Source: an uncultured Rhizobiaceae group bacterium
GTDB taxonomy: Bacteria > Pseudomonadota > Alphaproteobacteria > Rhizobiales > Rhizobiaceae
DNA length: 5,534 bases
Direction of reading: 5' to 3'
Assembly (NCBI GenBank): GCA_938030645.1
Contig: CALHHQ010000134.1
Span: 1 to 5,534, forward strand
How positions within the stretch are numbered: position 1 is the stretch's first letter; each line of letters opens with the position of its first letter. Shown one piece after another: positions 1 to 5,534 of the stretch. The notes below the pieces were generated by a model, which was given only the letters and a program-made list of their open reading frames with translations, was not told the origin of the DNA and made no database searches. The position numbers were made by a program, and so were the translations under genes.

Positions 1-80
1 CCGTTTGCGTTCTGGTGACTAGCCACTTACGCTTCAACGCCTTAAACATATCGTTCATTTAGACTTTAGGAGTGTTTGGT
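1..80. other. Left-edge and leader region upstream of pntA
   Basis: No gene can be supported here. On the + strand two frames close early (TGA at 16-18, TAG at 20-22). The third stays open from the edge to a TAG at 60-62, just before the pntA ribosome binding site, so it could be the last 19 codons of an upstream gene, but its translation resembles nothing I recognise. On the - strand an ATG at 58-56 opens a frame that runs off the edge. I found no convincing sigma-70 promoter in these bases, so the pnt promoter is probably further upstream. Confidence 0.4.
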
Positions 81-83
81 GTG
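68..83 (+). promoter_or_regulatory. Ribosome binding site that fixes the pntA start at GTG 81
   Basis: AGGAG at 68-72 is a good Shine-Dalgarno sequence. It lies 8 bases before the GTG at 81-83, which is ideal spacing. The alternative in-frame GTG at 72-74 overlaps the Shine-Dalgarno itself and has no separate site of its own. The start at 81 also gives the N-terminus MSIVGTPKE, close to the usual start of PntA proteins. Confidence 0.75.
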
Positions 84-1643
84 AGCATTGTTGGGACGCC
101 GAAAGAGGTTGCCAAGGGCGAAAACAGAGTGGCAATGACGCCGCAATCCGTTGCGGACATTATGAAGCTGGGCCATGAATGCATGATCCAATCTGGTGCA
201 GGTGTCGCCTCTCGCTTTTCCGACGCTGACTATAAAGCTGCAGGCGCAACAGTTGTGCGGTCTGCTGCAGATTTGTGGAAAAAAGCAGACATTATTGCCA
301 AAGTCCAACCGCCCACAACTGCCGAAAGTAAGAAGTTTGAAAAGGGAAAGACAGTCATCTCCTTTGTCTATCCCACTGACAACAAGAAGCTTTTGGAGGC
401 AGCGAAGACAGCAAAAACAACACTGGTCGCTAAAGACATGGTCCCGCGTATTTCGCGTGCGCAAAAAATGGATGCACTGTCATCCATGGCCAATATCGCA
501 GGTTATCGCGCGGTTATTGAAGCGGGCAATTCATTTGGACGTTTCTTTACAGGTCAGATTACAGCTGCCGGTAAAGTACCGCCCGCCAAGGTTTTGGTGA
601 TTGGCGCTGGTGTTGCTGGCCTTGCAGCCATCGGAGCAGCGCAATCCTTGGGCGCAATCGTACGCGCCTTCGACGTACGCCCCGAGGTTGCAGAACAAAT
701 CGAATCGATGGGTGCAGAATTCTTGTTGCTCGATTTTGAAGAAAGCGGTTCAGGCGACGGCGGTTATGCTGCCCCTTCTTCTCCAGAATTCCGCGAAAAG
801 CAGTTGGAGCTGTTCAGAGAACAAGCTGCTGACGTGGACATTGTAATCACTACAGCGCTCATTCCTGGTCGTGACGCGCCTAAACTTTGGCTGGAAGACA
901 TGGTGAAAGCCATGAAGCCTGGCTCAGTCATTGTGGACCTGGCCGCTGAACGTGGCGGCAATTGTGACCTCACTGTGAAAGACGAGAAAATTGAAACGCC
1001 AAATGGTGTGACCATCATCGGCTACACAGACTTGCCAAGCCGCATGGCAACCCAGTCGTCTTCACTCTACGCCACCAATATCCGTCATATGTTGGCTGAT
1101 TTAACGCCTAACAAAGACGGCAAGATCAATCACGATATGGGAGATGATGTGATCCGTGGTGCAACGGTTGCGCACAAAGGCAAGGTCACCTTCCCGCCCC
1201 CACCTCCGAAAATTGCGGCCATCGCCAAACAGGCACCAAAGGCTCCAGAACCAACGCGCGAGGAAATTGCAGCAAAAGAAGCCGAAGCCCAACGCCAAGC
1301 AGGCGTACGAGAGATCGGCCTATTGGCTGCTGGTGGCTTGTTGCTGATGATCATTGGCATGTATGCACCCGCAAGCTTCATGCAGCACATGATCGTGTTT
1401 GCCTTGTCGTGTTTCGTTGGTTTCCAAGTCATTTGGAATGTGAGCCATGCGCTGCACACACCTTTGATGGCGATCACAAACGCTATTTCAGGCATCATCA
1501 TCGTGGGGGCTTTGTTGCAAATCGGCTCATCGAGCTGGCTTGTCACAATACTCGCCGCGATATCCGTACTCATTGCCGCAATCAACGTCGTTGGCGGTTT
1601 CATGGTAACACGGCGCATGCTCGCCATGTTCCAGAAAAGCTAA
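81..1643 (+). CDS. pntA: NAD(P) transhydrogenase subunit alpha, PntA (full-length, fused domain I plus membrane part)
   Basis: This is the alpha subunit of the inner-membrane Re/Si-specific transhydrogenase, which transfers hydride from NADH to NADP+ while protons flow inward. Counting from GTG 81 the protein has 520 residues, near the roughly 510 of E. coli PntA. Residues 1-370 are the cytoplasmic NAD(H)-binding domain I. It has an N-terminal alanine-dehydrogenase-like half (GTPKEVAKGENRVAMTP at 5-21), the Rossmann motif GAGVAG at 175-180, and the family signature around 315-333 (YTDLPSRMATQSSSLYATN). Residues 371-408 are a hinge rich in Pro, Ala, Lys and Glu, starting with five prolines. 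Four hydrophobic helices follow at about 412-429, 432-453, 461-482 and 486-508. Many Hyphomicrobiales split this protein into PntAA and PntAB; here it is one chain. The next gene is pntB, 12 bp downstream. An in-frame GTG at 72 would add three residues but is less likely. Identification is secure. Confidence 0.96.
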   Translation: MSIVGTPKEVAKGENRVAMTPQSVADIMKLGHECMIQSGAGVASRFSDADYKAAGATVVRSAADLWKKADIIAKVQPPTTAESKKFEKGKTVISFVYPTDNKKLLEAAKTAKTTLVAKDMVPRISRAQKMDALSSMANIAGYRAVIEAGNSFGRFFTGQITAAGKVPPAKVLVIGAGVAGLAAIGAAQSLGAIVRAFDVRPEVAEQIESMGAEFLLLDFEESGSGDGGYAAPSSPEFREKQLELFREQAADVDIVITTALIPGRDAPKLWLEDMVKAMKPGSVIVDLAAERGGNCDLTVKDEKIETPNGVTIIGYTDLPSRMATQSSSLYATNIRHMLADLTPNKDGKINHDMGDDVIRGATVAHKGKVTFPPPPPKIAAIAKQAPKAPEPTREEIAAKEAEAQRQAGVREIGLLAAGGLLLMIIGMYAPASFMQHMIVFALSCFVGFQVIWNVSHALHTPLMAITNAISGIIIVGALLQIGSSSWLVTILAAISVLIAAINVVGGFMVTRRMLAMFQKS

Positions 1644-1655
1644 GGGGCAAAGAAC

Positions 1656-3029
1656 ATGGAAAACGGTTTCATCACCGCTGTTTATGTGACAGCAAGCATT
1701 CTCTTTATTCTCTCCCTTGGCGGCATGAGCAACCAAGAAAGCGCGAAACGCTCTGTTTGGTACGGCATTGTAGGCATGGGTTTGGCTGTGTTCGCGACAC
1801 TGTTTGCCAGCAGCGTCGGCAATTACTGGCTCATTGTTTTGATGCTGGGCATCGGCAGTGCCATTGGTGTTCGCGTGGCTCAAAAGGTGGAAATGACTGA
1901 AATGCCACAATTGGTGGCAGCGCTTCATTCCTTTGTAGGTCTGGCAGCTGTCTTTATCGGTTTAAACTCCGCATTCACGCCGCCTGAAGGCTTGGTCGGT
2001 GCCGAAATCACCATCCATGAATGGGAAATCATTTTGGGTGTGTTCATCGGCGCAATCACTTTCACGGGTTCGATTGTGGCTTACGGCAAGCTTGCAGGGT
2101 CCATCGACGGTAAGCCTCTCACTTTGCCTTTCCGTCACGGGTTGAACGCTGGCGGCATCATTCTGTGCCTCATTCTCGGCTTCATGTTCGCATCCCACCT
2201 TGGCATGTGGACGTTGATCTTGATCATGTTGATTGCCTTCGCAATTGGCGCTCACTTGGTCATGGCTATTGGCGGCGCCGATATGCCTGTTGTGGTGTCT
2301 ATGCTGAACTCATATTCGGGTTGGGCCGCAGCAGCCACGGGCTTCTTGCTAGGCAATGACCTTCTAATCGTCACGGGTGCATTGGTTGGTTCCTCCGGTG
2401 CGATCCTGTCCTACATCATGTGCCGGGCCATGAATCGCAACTTCGTTTCAGTAATTCTTGGCGGCTTCGGTGGTTCCACCGGTCCCGCTATGGAGATCGA
2501 AGGCGAAATGGTTTCTACTGAATCCGATGCTGTGGCGGCTGCGCTAGATGCAGCAGAAAGCGTGGTCATCGTGCCAGGTTACGGCATGGCCGTTGCTCAA
2601 GCACAGAGTTCAATTTCGGAACTGACCCGCCGTTTGCGTGATGCAGGTAAGAATGTGCGCTTTGCAATTCACCCGGTTGCGGGTCGCCTGCCCGGCCATA
2701 TGAATGTTTTGTTGGCTGAAGCGAAAGTTCCCTATGACATCGTGTTGGAAATGGACGAGATCAATGATGATCTGCCTGACACAGACGTGGTGATGGTTAT
2801 CGGTTCGAACGATATCGTAAATCCGGCAGCGCAGGACGATCCAAATTCACCAATTGCGGGCATGCCGGTGCTGGAAGTCTGGAAAGCCAAACAAGTGTTC
2901 GTTTCCAAACGAGGCGCAGGAACAGGCTATTCCGGTGTTGAAAACCCGCTCTTCTTTAAGGAAAACACACGCATGTTCTATGGCGATGCGAAAGCTTCCG
3001 TCGATGCGCTGTTGCAAAAATTGAGCTAG
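1656..3029 (+). CDS. pntB: NAD(P) transhydrogenase subunit beta, PntB
   Basis: This beta subunit supplies the rest of the proton channel (domain II) and the NADP(H)-binding domain III of the transhydrogenase. The product has 457 residues against 462 in E. coli, so it is complete. Residues 1-265 are very hydrophobic with about nine membrane helices. They include H91 (LHSFVGLAAV), matching the E. coli proton-pathway histidine, and D209 and N218 in GADMPVVVSMLNSYSG, matching E. coli D213 and N222. Domain III covers about 285-457. It carries the NADP-binding fingerprint GYGMAVAQAQ at 308-317, HPVAGRLPGHMNV at 339-351, the loop GSNDIVNPAAQDDPNSPIAG at 383-402, and KRGAGTGYSGVENPLFF at 418-434. The ATG has AAGGGG at 1642-1647, eight bases upstream and overlapping the pntA stop, so it is co-transcribed and probably translationally coupled with pntA. 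No key residue appears missing. Confidence 0.97.
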   Translation: MENGFITAVYVTASILFILSLGGMSNQESAKRSVWYGIVGMGLAVFATLFASSVGNYWLIVLMLGIGSAIGVRVAQKVEMTEMPQLVAALHSFVGLAAVFIGLNSAFTPPEGLVGAEITIHEWEIILGVFIGAITFTGSIVAYGKLAGSIDGKPLTLPFRHGLNAGGIILCLILGFMFASHLGMWTLILIMLIAFAIGAHLVMAIGGADMPVVVSMLNSYSGWAAAATGFLLGNDLLIVTGALVGSSGAILSYIMCRAMNRNFVSVILGGFGGSTGPAMEIEGEMVSTESDAVAAALDAAESVVIVPGYGMAVAQAQSSISELTRRLRDAGKNVRFAIHPVAGRLPGHMNVLLAEAKVPYDIVLEMDEINDDLPDTDVVMVIGSNDIVNPAAQDDPNSPIAGMPVLEVWKAKQVFVSKRGAGTGYSGVENPLFFKENTRMFYGDAKASVDALLQKLS

Positions 3030-3037
3030 GCTCCGCC

Positions 3038-3066
3038 TTGCAATCGGCACAATCACTCAATATTAC
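3038..3066 (+). promoter_or_regulatory. Possible sigma-70 promoter for the lysine-rich exported protein
   Basis: TTGCAA at 3038-3043 and TATTAC at 3061-3066 each match the -35 and -10 consensus at four of six positions, with an exact 17-bp spacer. Transcription would begin near 3073 and give a leader of roughly 58 bases before the ATG at 3131. The -10 box lies inside the palindrome at 3055-3083, so a protein bound there would block it. This is a consensus match by eye only, and the boxes are imperfect. Confidence 0.3.
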
Positions 3067-3083
3067 GTAACGTAATGTTGAGT
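3055..3083. repeat. 29-bp near-perfect palindrome, possible operator or RNA hairpin
   Basis: Two 14-base arms around a central A at 3069 are inverted copies, with one mismatch (T at 3061 opposite G at 3077, which would be a U-G wobble in RNA). The core is TTACGTAACGTAA. It lies 25 bp after the pntB stop and 47 bp before the next ATG. As DNA it looks like a two-fold symmetric operator. As RNA it would fold into a stem of about 13 pairs with a TAA loop. No T-run follows, so an intrinsic terminator is unlikely on the + strand. Confidence 0.6.
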
Positions 3084-3130
3084 CGGACGCAGATTGACTT
3101 GGCGAAGTTGGGTTCATTGGAGACCAGAAT

Positions 3131-3646
3131 ATGAAGATTAACACGTTTATTTCCGCTCCCGCCGCTGCTTTTGCATTGGCCGCTACGTTTATATTTGCAC
3201 CTGTGACAACGGCACAGGCCCAAAGCATCTGTAAAGGGTTGTCCAAAACAGCCTGTACAGCAAATGACGCCTGCTCTCATGTGGCAGCATTTACACGATC
3301 AGATGGCGCAAACGTCAAAGCATTCTGTCGTGCAAAACCCGGTGGTGGAGCAAAGAAAACAACGAAGAAGAAAACATCTTCAAAGAAAAAGACCGCCAAG
3401 AAGGCTGACGATGATGTGAAAACGACAAAAGCCTCAACGAGCGCTGATGCCGATAACGCTTCATCAAGCACAAAGACCAAAAAGAAGAAAACTAAGAAGA
3501 AAAAGTCGGTGACGGCAGAGACTGATACGCCGAAGAAGAAGACCACTAAGAAATCAGCGTCAAAGTCCAAAACAACGAAGAAGAAAAAGACAACGACAAA
3601 AAAGAAGAAAACTAAGAAGAAGAAAAAATCAGCTGCAAGCAGCTAG
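3131..3646 (+). CDS. Exported small four-cysteine protein with lysine-rich, histone-H1-like tail
   Basis: The function is not known. The 171-residue product starts with a clear Sec signal peptide (MKIN, hydrophobic stretch about 8-24, predicted cleavage after AQA at 28-30). Residues 31-70 form a short segment with four cysteines (C34, C42, C48, C66) in the pattern CKGLSKTAC-TANDAC-...-AFCRAKP, which could make two disulfides in the periplasm. I recall similar segments in uncharacterised proteins of Hyphomicrobiales. Residues 71-171 are low complexity: 41 lysines, many Thr, Ser and Ala, no arginine and no aromatic residue. They are broken by one acidic patch near 92-109 (DDD, DADN). The start is supported by GGAG at 3119-3122, eight bases before the ATG. 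The gene stands alone between the palindrome and the terminator. The tail resembles bacterial H1-like proteins, but the signal peptide argues for a role outside the cytoplasm, such as binding cell wall, lipopolysaccharide or extracellular DNA (inference). Confidence 0.85.
   Translation: MKINTFISAPAAAFALAATFIFAPVTTAQAQSICKGLSKTACTANDACSHVAAFTRSDGANVKAFCRAKPGGGAKKTTKKKTSSKKKTAKKADDDVKTTKASTSADADNASSSTKTKKKKTKKKKSVTAETDTPKKKTTKKSASKSKTTKKKKTTTKKKKTKKKKKSAASS
3479..3621 (+). repeat. Pair of 23-bp direct repeats inside the lysine-rich tail
   Basis: An identical 23-base purine-rich sequence occurs at 3479-3501 and 3599-3621, exactly 120 bp (40 codons) apart. In both places it encodes a K4-T-K-type run in the same frame. 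The surrounding 3350-3630 stretch is strongly A/G biased on the + strand, with AAG and AAA triplets. This suggests growth of the tail by repeat duplication or slippage. Confidence 0.7.
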
Positions 3647-3665
3647 ACCACTCGCCACCGTAGTC

Positions 3666-3703
3666 AAAAGCCCGTCCTTTCAAACGAAAGTGGCGGGCTT
3701 TTT
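3666..3703. terminator. Rho-independent terminator, usable from both directions
   Basis: AAAAGCCCG at 3666-3674 pairs perfectly with CGGGCTTTT at 3694-3702. An inner stem CTTTC/GAAAG (3677-3681 with 3686-3690) closes an AAAC loop, and the T-run reaches 3703. It starts 19 bp after the stop of the lysine-rich gene. On the other strand the same hairpin follows the acetyltransferase stop and ends in TTTT, so it can end transcription of both convergent genes. Confidence 0.88.
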
Positions 3704-3706
3704 GGT

Positions 3707-4240
3707 TCAGCTTTCCAGAATTTTGTACATATAGGTTGTGGAATCCAAACGATCGGTTTTGGTATCTCGACAGAATTTTGGAATGACACCAGCTGTTTCA
3801 AAGCCCATTGATCTATAGAGCGGCTCAGCTTTGTCACCAGTGCGGGTATCCAATGTGAGAAGCGACCGTTCGTGCAGCCTTGCTTCTTCCTCCAAAGCAA
3901 CCAGCAAAGCTTTGCCAATGCCCTTTCGCTGGTGAGCAGGATGAACAAGCATTTTGGAAACATCGGCCCTATGCAATTGATTGGGCATGGTGGCGCAGTT
4001 GAGTTGAACTGTTCCAACAGTCTCCCCGTCCATCATCGCAGCAAACAGAATATTGCTTTCAGATTGCAAACTCGGTGCAATTAGACCTCGCCAAAACGAA
4101 AGACTCTGTTCCATTCCAAACGGCAAAATGAATCCAACGCTTGCGCCATCATTGACACAAGCATGCAGAATTTCAGCCAATGCGTTTGCATGACTGTCAA
4201 ACTCATGTGAAGCAATTTTAACGACTTGCAGCTTGGACAT
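3707..4240 (-). CDS. GNAT-family N-acetyltransferase
   Basis: The protein is predicted to transfer an acetyl group from acetyl-CoA to an amine; the substrate cannot be read from the sequence. The 177 residues have a normal single-domain GNAT layout. An N-terminal part has HACVNDGASVGFILPF at 26-41 and a FW at 49-50, as in a common proteobacterial subfamily. A central strand follows at FAAMMDGETVGTVQL (66-80). Motif A is SKMLVHPAHQRKGIGKALL (95-113), with the CoA pyrophosphate-binding Q/R-x-x-G-x-G/A loop as QRKGIG at 104-109. The C-terminal motif B is LTLDTRTGDKAEPLYRSMGF (128-147). The ATG at 4240 gives a full-length domain; its ribosome binding site is weak (GGAA seven bases upstream). The gene converges with the lysine-rich gene and diverges from nadK. 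Family is secure, function unknown. Confidence 0.9.
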   Translation of the reverse strand: MSKLQVVKIASHEFDSHANALAEILHACVNDGASVGFILPFGMEQSLSFWRGLIAPSLQSESNILFAAMMDGETVGTVQLNCATMPNQLHRADVSKMLVHPAHQRKGIGKALLVALEEEARLHERSLLTLDTRTGDKAEPLYRSMGFETAGVIPKFCRDTKTDRLDSTTYMYKILES

Positions 4241-4354
4241 TGCACGTTTCCAAAGATCTTCCGTTCCGCCATACTATTGCAAAACCTTGCCGTTCTGTTG
4301 TCAATAAGGCATTGAAAGCGAACGCCTGTTTGGCCGAAATAAGAAAACAAGCCC
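4241..4354. promoter_or_regulatory. Divergent intergenic region between the acetyltransferase and nadK
   Basis: These 114 bp must carry the start signals for the acetyltransferase (-) and probably for nadK (+). A good candidate exists for the minus strand (4276-4304). For nadK I see only weak fragments, such as TTGCAA at 4277-4282 with no matching -10 at 17 bp. The ribosome binding site before the nadK ATG is also poor (AAGAAAA at 4341-4347). Confidence 0.5.
4276..4304 (-). promoter_or_regulatory. Candidate sigma-70 promoter for the acetyltransferase
   Basis: On the - strand a perfect TTGACA (+ coordinates 4299-4304) is followed by a 17-bp spacer and TGCAAT (4276-4281), which matches TATAAT at four of six positions. 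Transcription would start near 4269, giving a leader of about 29 bases before the ATG at 4240. This is a match by eye and is not confirmed. Confidence 0.45.
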
Positions 4355-5122
4355 ATGCCTGATTTTACTGTTGCGTTCGTCGCCAACCGCACCTCCACCG
4401 CTCAAGAAGCGAAGGCTGCTTTGGTTGCCAAATACGATAGTGTTCCAGCTGAAAATGCAGATATCGTTGTTGCATTGGGTGGCGACGGTTTCATGCTGCA
4501 GACCCAATTGAAATATATGGATTCGGGCAAACCCGTTTATGGCATGAACAAAGGCACTATCGGATTTCTCATGAACGAGTTTCGTGAAGATGATCTGATG
4601 GAACGCATTTCAAAGTCATTGCGCGCCAAAATTCATCCGCTTGTGATGAAGGCAATCGACAACGAAGGCGTTGAGCACAATGCACGCGCATTTAATGAAG
4701 TCTCTCTGTTCCGCCAATCTGCTCAAGCCGCAAAATTACGGATCGACATCGACAAAAAACCGCGTTTGGAAGCTCTGGTATGCGATGGCATCATGGTTGC
4801 AACACCGCAGGGTTCAACGGCCTACAACTTGTCTGCACATGGTCCTATTTTGCCATTGAAAGCGCCTTTGCTTGCGCTCACACCCGTCAGTCCTTTCCGT
4901 CCGCGCAATTGGCGCGGCGCACTCCTGCCCAATACAGCGAAAGTAAAAATCACAGTCTTGGAACCGGAAAAGCGCCCCGTGAATGCTGTTGCAGACAACA
5001 CAGAAATCAAATCCGCTGTTGAGGTGACTATTCATGAGGACCGAAAGTCCACAGGAGTATTGATGTTCGATCCGGAACATTCATGGGAAGAACGGATTCT
5101 TGACGAGCAGTTCCGCTACTGA
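4355..5122 (+). CDS. nadK: NAD kinase (ATP:NAD 2'-phosphotransferase)
   Basis: The enzyme phosphorylates NAD+ to NADP+ in the cytoplasm, the only known route to NADP in bacteria. The 255-residue product has the usual length for the short alphaproteobacterial form. Visible motifs in order are the catalytic and phosphate-binding GGDG at 42-45, YGMNKGTIGFLMNEF at 62-76, the nucleotide-binding NE in AFNEVSLFRQSAQAAKLRI (112-130), and the core CDGIMVATPQGSTAYNLSAHGP (143-164). LLALTPVSPFRPRNWRG follows at about 172-188, then NAVADNTEIKS at 210-220. The N-terminus lacks the long extension of E. coli NadK, normal for this clade. The ribosome binding site is weak, but no other in-frame start fits. 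The product substrate NADP+ is what the nearby pntAB enzyme reduces. The stop is 1 bp from that of the convergent dioxygenase gene. Identification is firm. Confidence 0.95.
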   Translation: MPDFTVAFVANRTSTAQEAKAALVAKYDSVPAENADIVVALGGDGFMLQTQLKYMDSGKPVYGMNKGTIGFLMNEFREDDLMERISKSLRAKIHPLVMKAIDNEGVEHNARAFNEVSLFRQSAQAAKLRIDIDKKPRLEALVCDGIMVATPQGSTAYNLSAHGPILPLKAPLLALTPVSPFRPRNWRGALLPNTAKVKITVLEPEKRPVNAVADNTEIKSAVEVTIHEDRKSTGVLMFDPEHSWEERILDEQFRY

Positions 5123-5123
5123 A

Positions 5124-5534
5124 TTATGCTTGCCAGACGGTTGGAAACCAGTCTTCTGGCAGCGGGTCGTTCATATTCAACTTCAAACCTAAATCTGGAA
5201 ATGGCGGCGACACATCATGCGGTCGCGCCACATAGCGAGCCCCCTCGCCCACAAACCGAAAACTGACCGCACGGCGGCGTGTGTTGGTTGGGTTGGCAGG
5301 TGCATCATGCAAGGTGTGAAAATCAAACGCCAAAACATCTCCGGGATTCACTGCGTATGACACGATATCGTCCGCGTTTTCATCAATCTCTGGAAACGGC
5401 GAATAGTCTGTCGTGTCACCATCCAACGGTTCCAAAGTTTTAAAACGACGCGGTGTGTAGGTCTTCTTCCCACGATGAGACCCTTTCATGAAGTTCAGGC
5501 TTTCCGCTTCACCCACAGGGTCAAGTGGCACCCA
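5124..5534 (-). CDS. Phytanoyl-CoA dioxygenase (PhyH)-family protein, C-terminal part
   Basis: This is the last 136 codons of a gene that enters from the right edge; the first complete codon is TGG at 5534-5532, giving WVPLDPV. The family are Fe(II)/2-oxoglutarate-dependent oxygenases that hydroxylate small molecules; the substrate here is unknown. The fragment shows the PhyH pattern: a strand WVPLDPV, then ESLNFMKGSHR (fragment residues 11-21), PGDVLAFDFHTLHDAPAN at 64-81 with the distal iron-binding histidine most likely H76, and the 2-oxoglutarate-binding arginine region NTRRRAVSFRF at 84-94. The proximal HxD pair would lie outside the window. A GTG at 5531 is in frame but sits inside the conserved fold, so it is not the start. 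The stop TAA at 5126-5124 is 1 bp from the nadK stop. Confidence 0.85.
   Translation of the reverse strand, partial: WVPLDPVGEAESLNFMKGSHRGKKTYTPRRFKTLEPLDGDTTDYSPFPEIDENADDIVSYAVNPGDVLAFDFHTLHDAPANPTNTRRRAVSFRFVGEGARYVARPHDVSPPFPDLGLKLNMNDPLPEDWFPTVWQA

Noticed and set aside
1130..1627. 165-codon open frame on the - strand across the 3' half of pntA
   Set aside because: It is fully antisense to a firmly identified gene, its translation shows no family motif, and it has no ribosome binding site of note.
1409..1900. 163-codon + strand frame spanning the pntA/pntB junction
   Set aside because: It overlaps both pnt genes in another frame, and the product is rich in His, Arg and Cys with no recognisable domain.
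3055..3083. Palindrome as an intrinsic terminator for pntAB
   Set aside because: The stem is AT-rich and is followed by CGGACGCAG with no T-run, unlike the strong terminator at 3666-3703.
3277..3570. 97-codon - strand frame rich in Phe and Val opposite the lysine-rich gene
   Set aside because: Its hydrophobic look is just the complement of AAG/AAA lysine codons (CTT/TTT), so it is not evidence for a membrane protein.
3350..3630. CRISPR array or satellite repeat in the purine-rich tract
   Set aside because: The repetition is due to lysine and threonine codons in one open frame; there are no regularly spaced repeats with unique spacers.
3131..3646. Lysine-rich gene as a cytoplasmic histone H1-like nucleoid protein
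   Set aside because: The N-terminus is a clear Sec signal peptide with an AQA cleavage site followed by a cysteine-bearing segment, which fits export better.
4355..5122. nadK as truncated because it is shorter than E. coli NadK
   Set aside because: All core motifs from GGDG to the DNTEI region are present, and about 255 residues is the normal size for the alphaproteobacterial form.
5124..5531. Complete short dioxygenase starting at GTG 5531
   Set aside because: The GTG is within the conserved WVPLDPV strand, the frame stays open to the edge, and the first iron-binding residues would be missing, so the gene is cut by the window.

Overview
The window looks like a chromosomal segment of an alphaproteobacterium. 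The NAD kinase, with its LNLSAHGPILP-like core and ALTPVSPFRPRNWRGALLP stretch, and the small four-cysteine exported protein both resemble proteins I know from Hyphomicrobiales and Rhodobacterales. Codon use is mixed and base composition moderate rather than very GC-rich. This assignment is by eye, with no database search. I see no mobile element, tRNA, rRNA or CRISPR array.

Layout, left to right. Positions 1-80 are the edge and leader region. Positions 81-1643 and 1656-3029 (both +) are pntA and pntB, the two subunits of the proton-translocating NAD(P) transhydrogenase, separated by 12 bp. Positions 3030-3130 hold a 29-bp near-perfect palindrome and a possible promoter. Positions 3131-3646 (+) encode an exported protein with a small four-cysteine N-terminal segment and a roughly 100-residue tail that is about 40% lysine. 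Positions 3666-3703 form a strong hairpin terminator that can serve both strands. Positions 3707-4240 (-) encode a GNAT-family acetyltransferase. Positions 4241-4354 are a divergent regulatory region. Positions 4355-5122 (+) are nadK, encoding NAD kinase. Positions 5124-5534 (-) are the C-terminal part of a phytanoyl-CoA dioxygenase (PhyH)-family protein whose start lies beyond the right edge.

The clearest shared theme is NADPH supply. NadK makes NADP+ from NAD+, and PntAB reduces NADP+ with NADH using the proton gradient. The genes sit about 1.3 kb apart on the same strand but are separated by a terminator and an opposite-strand gene, so they are neighbours and not one operon. The acetyltransferase and the dioxygenase have no evident link to that theme.

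I do not see a clearly undescribed multi-gene system. The items most worth following are the exported lysine-rich protein and the palindrome in front of it.
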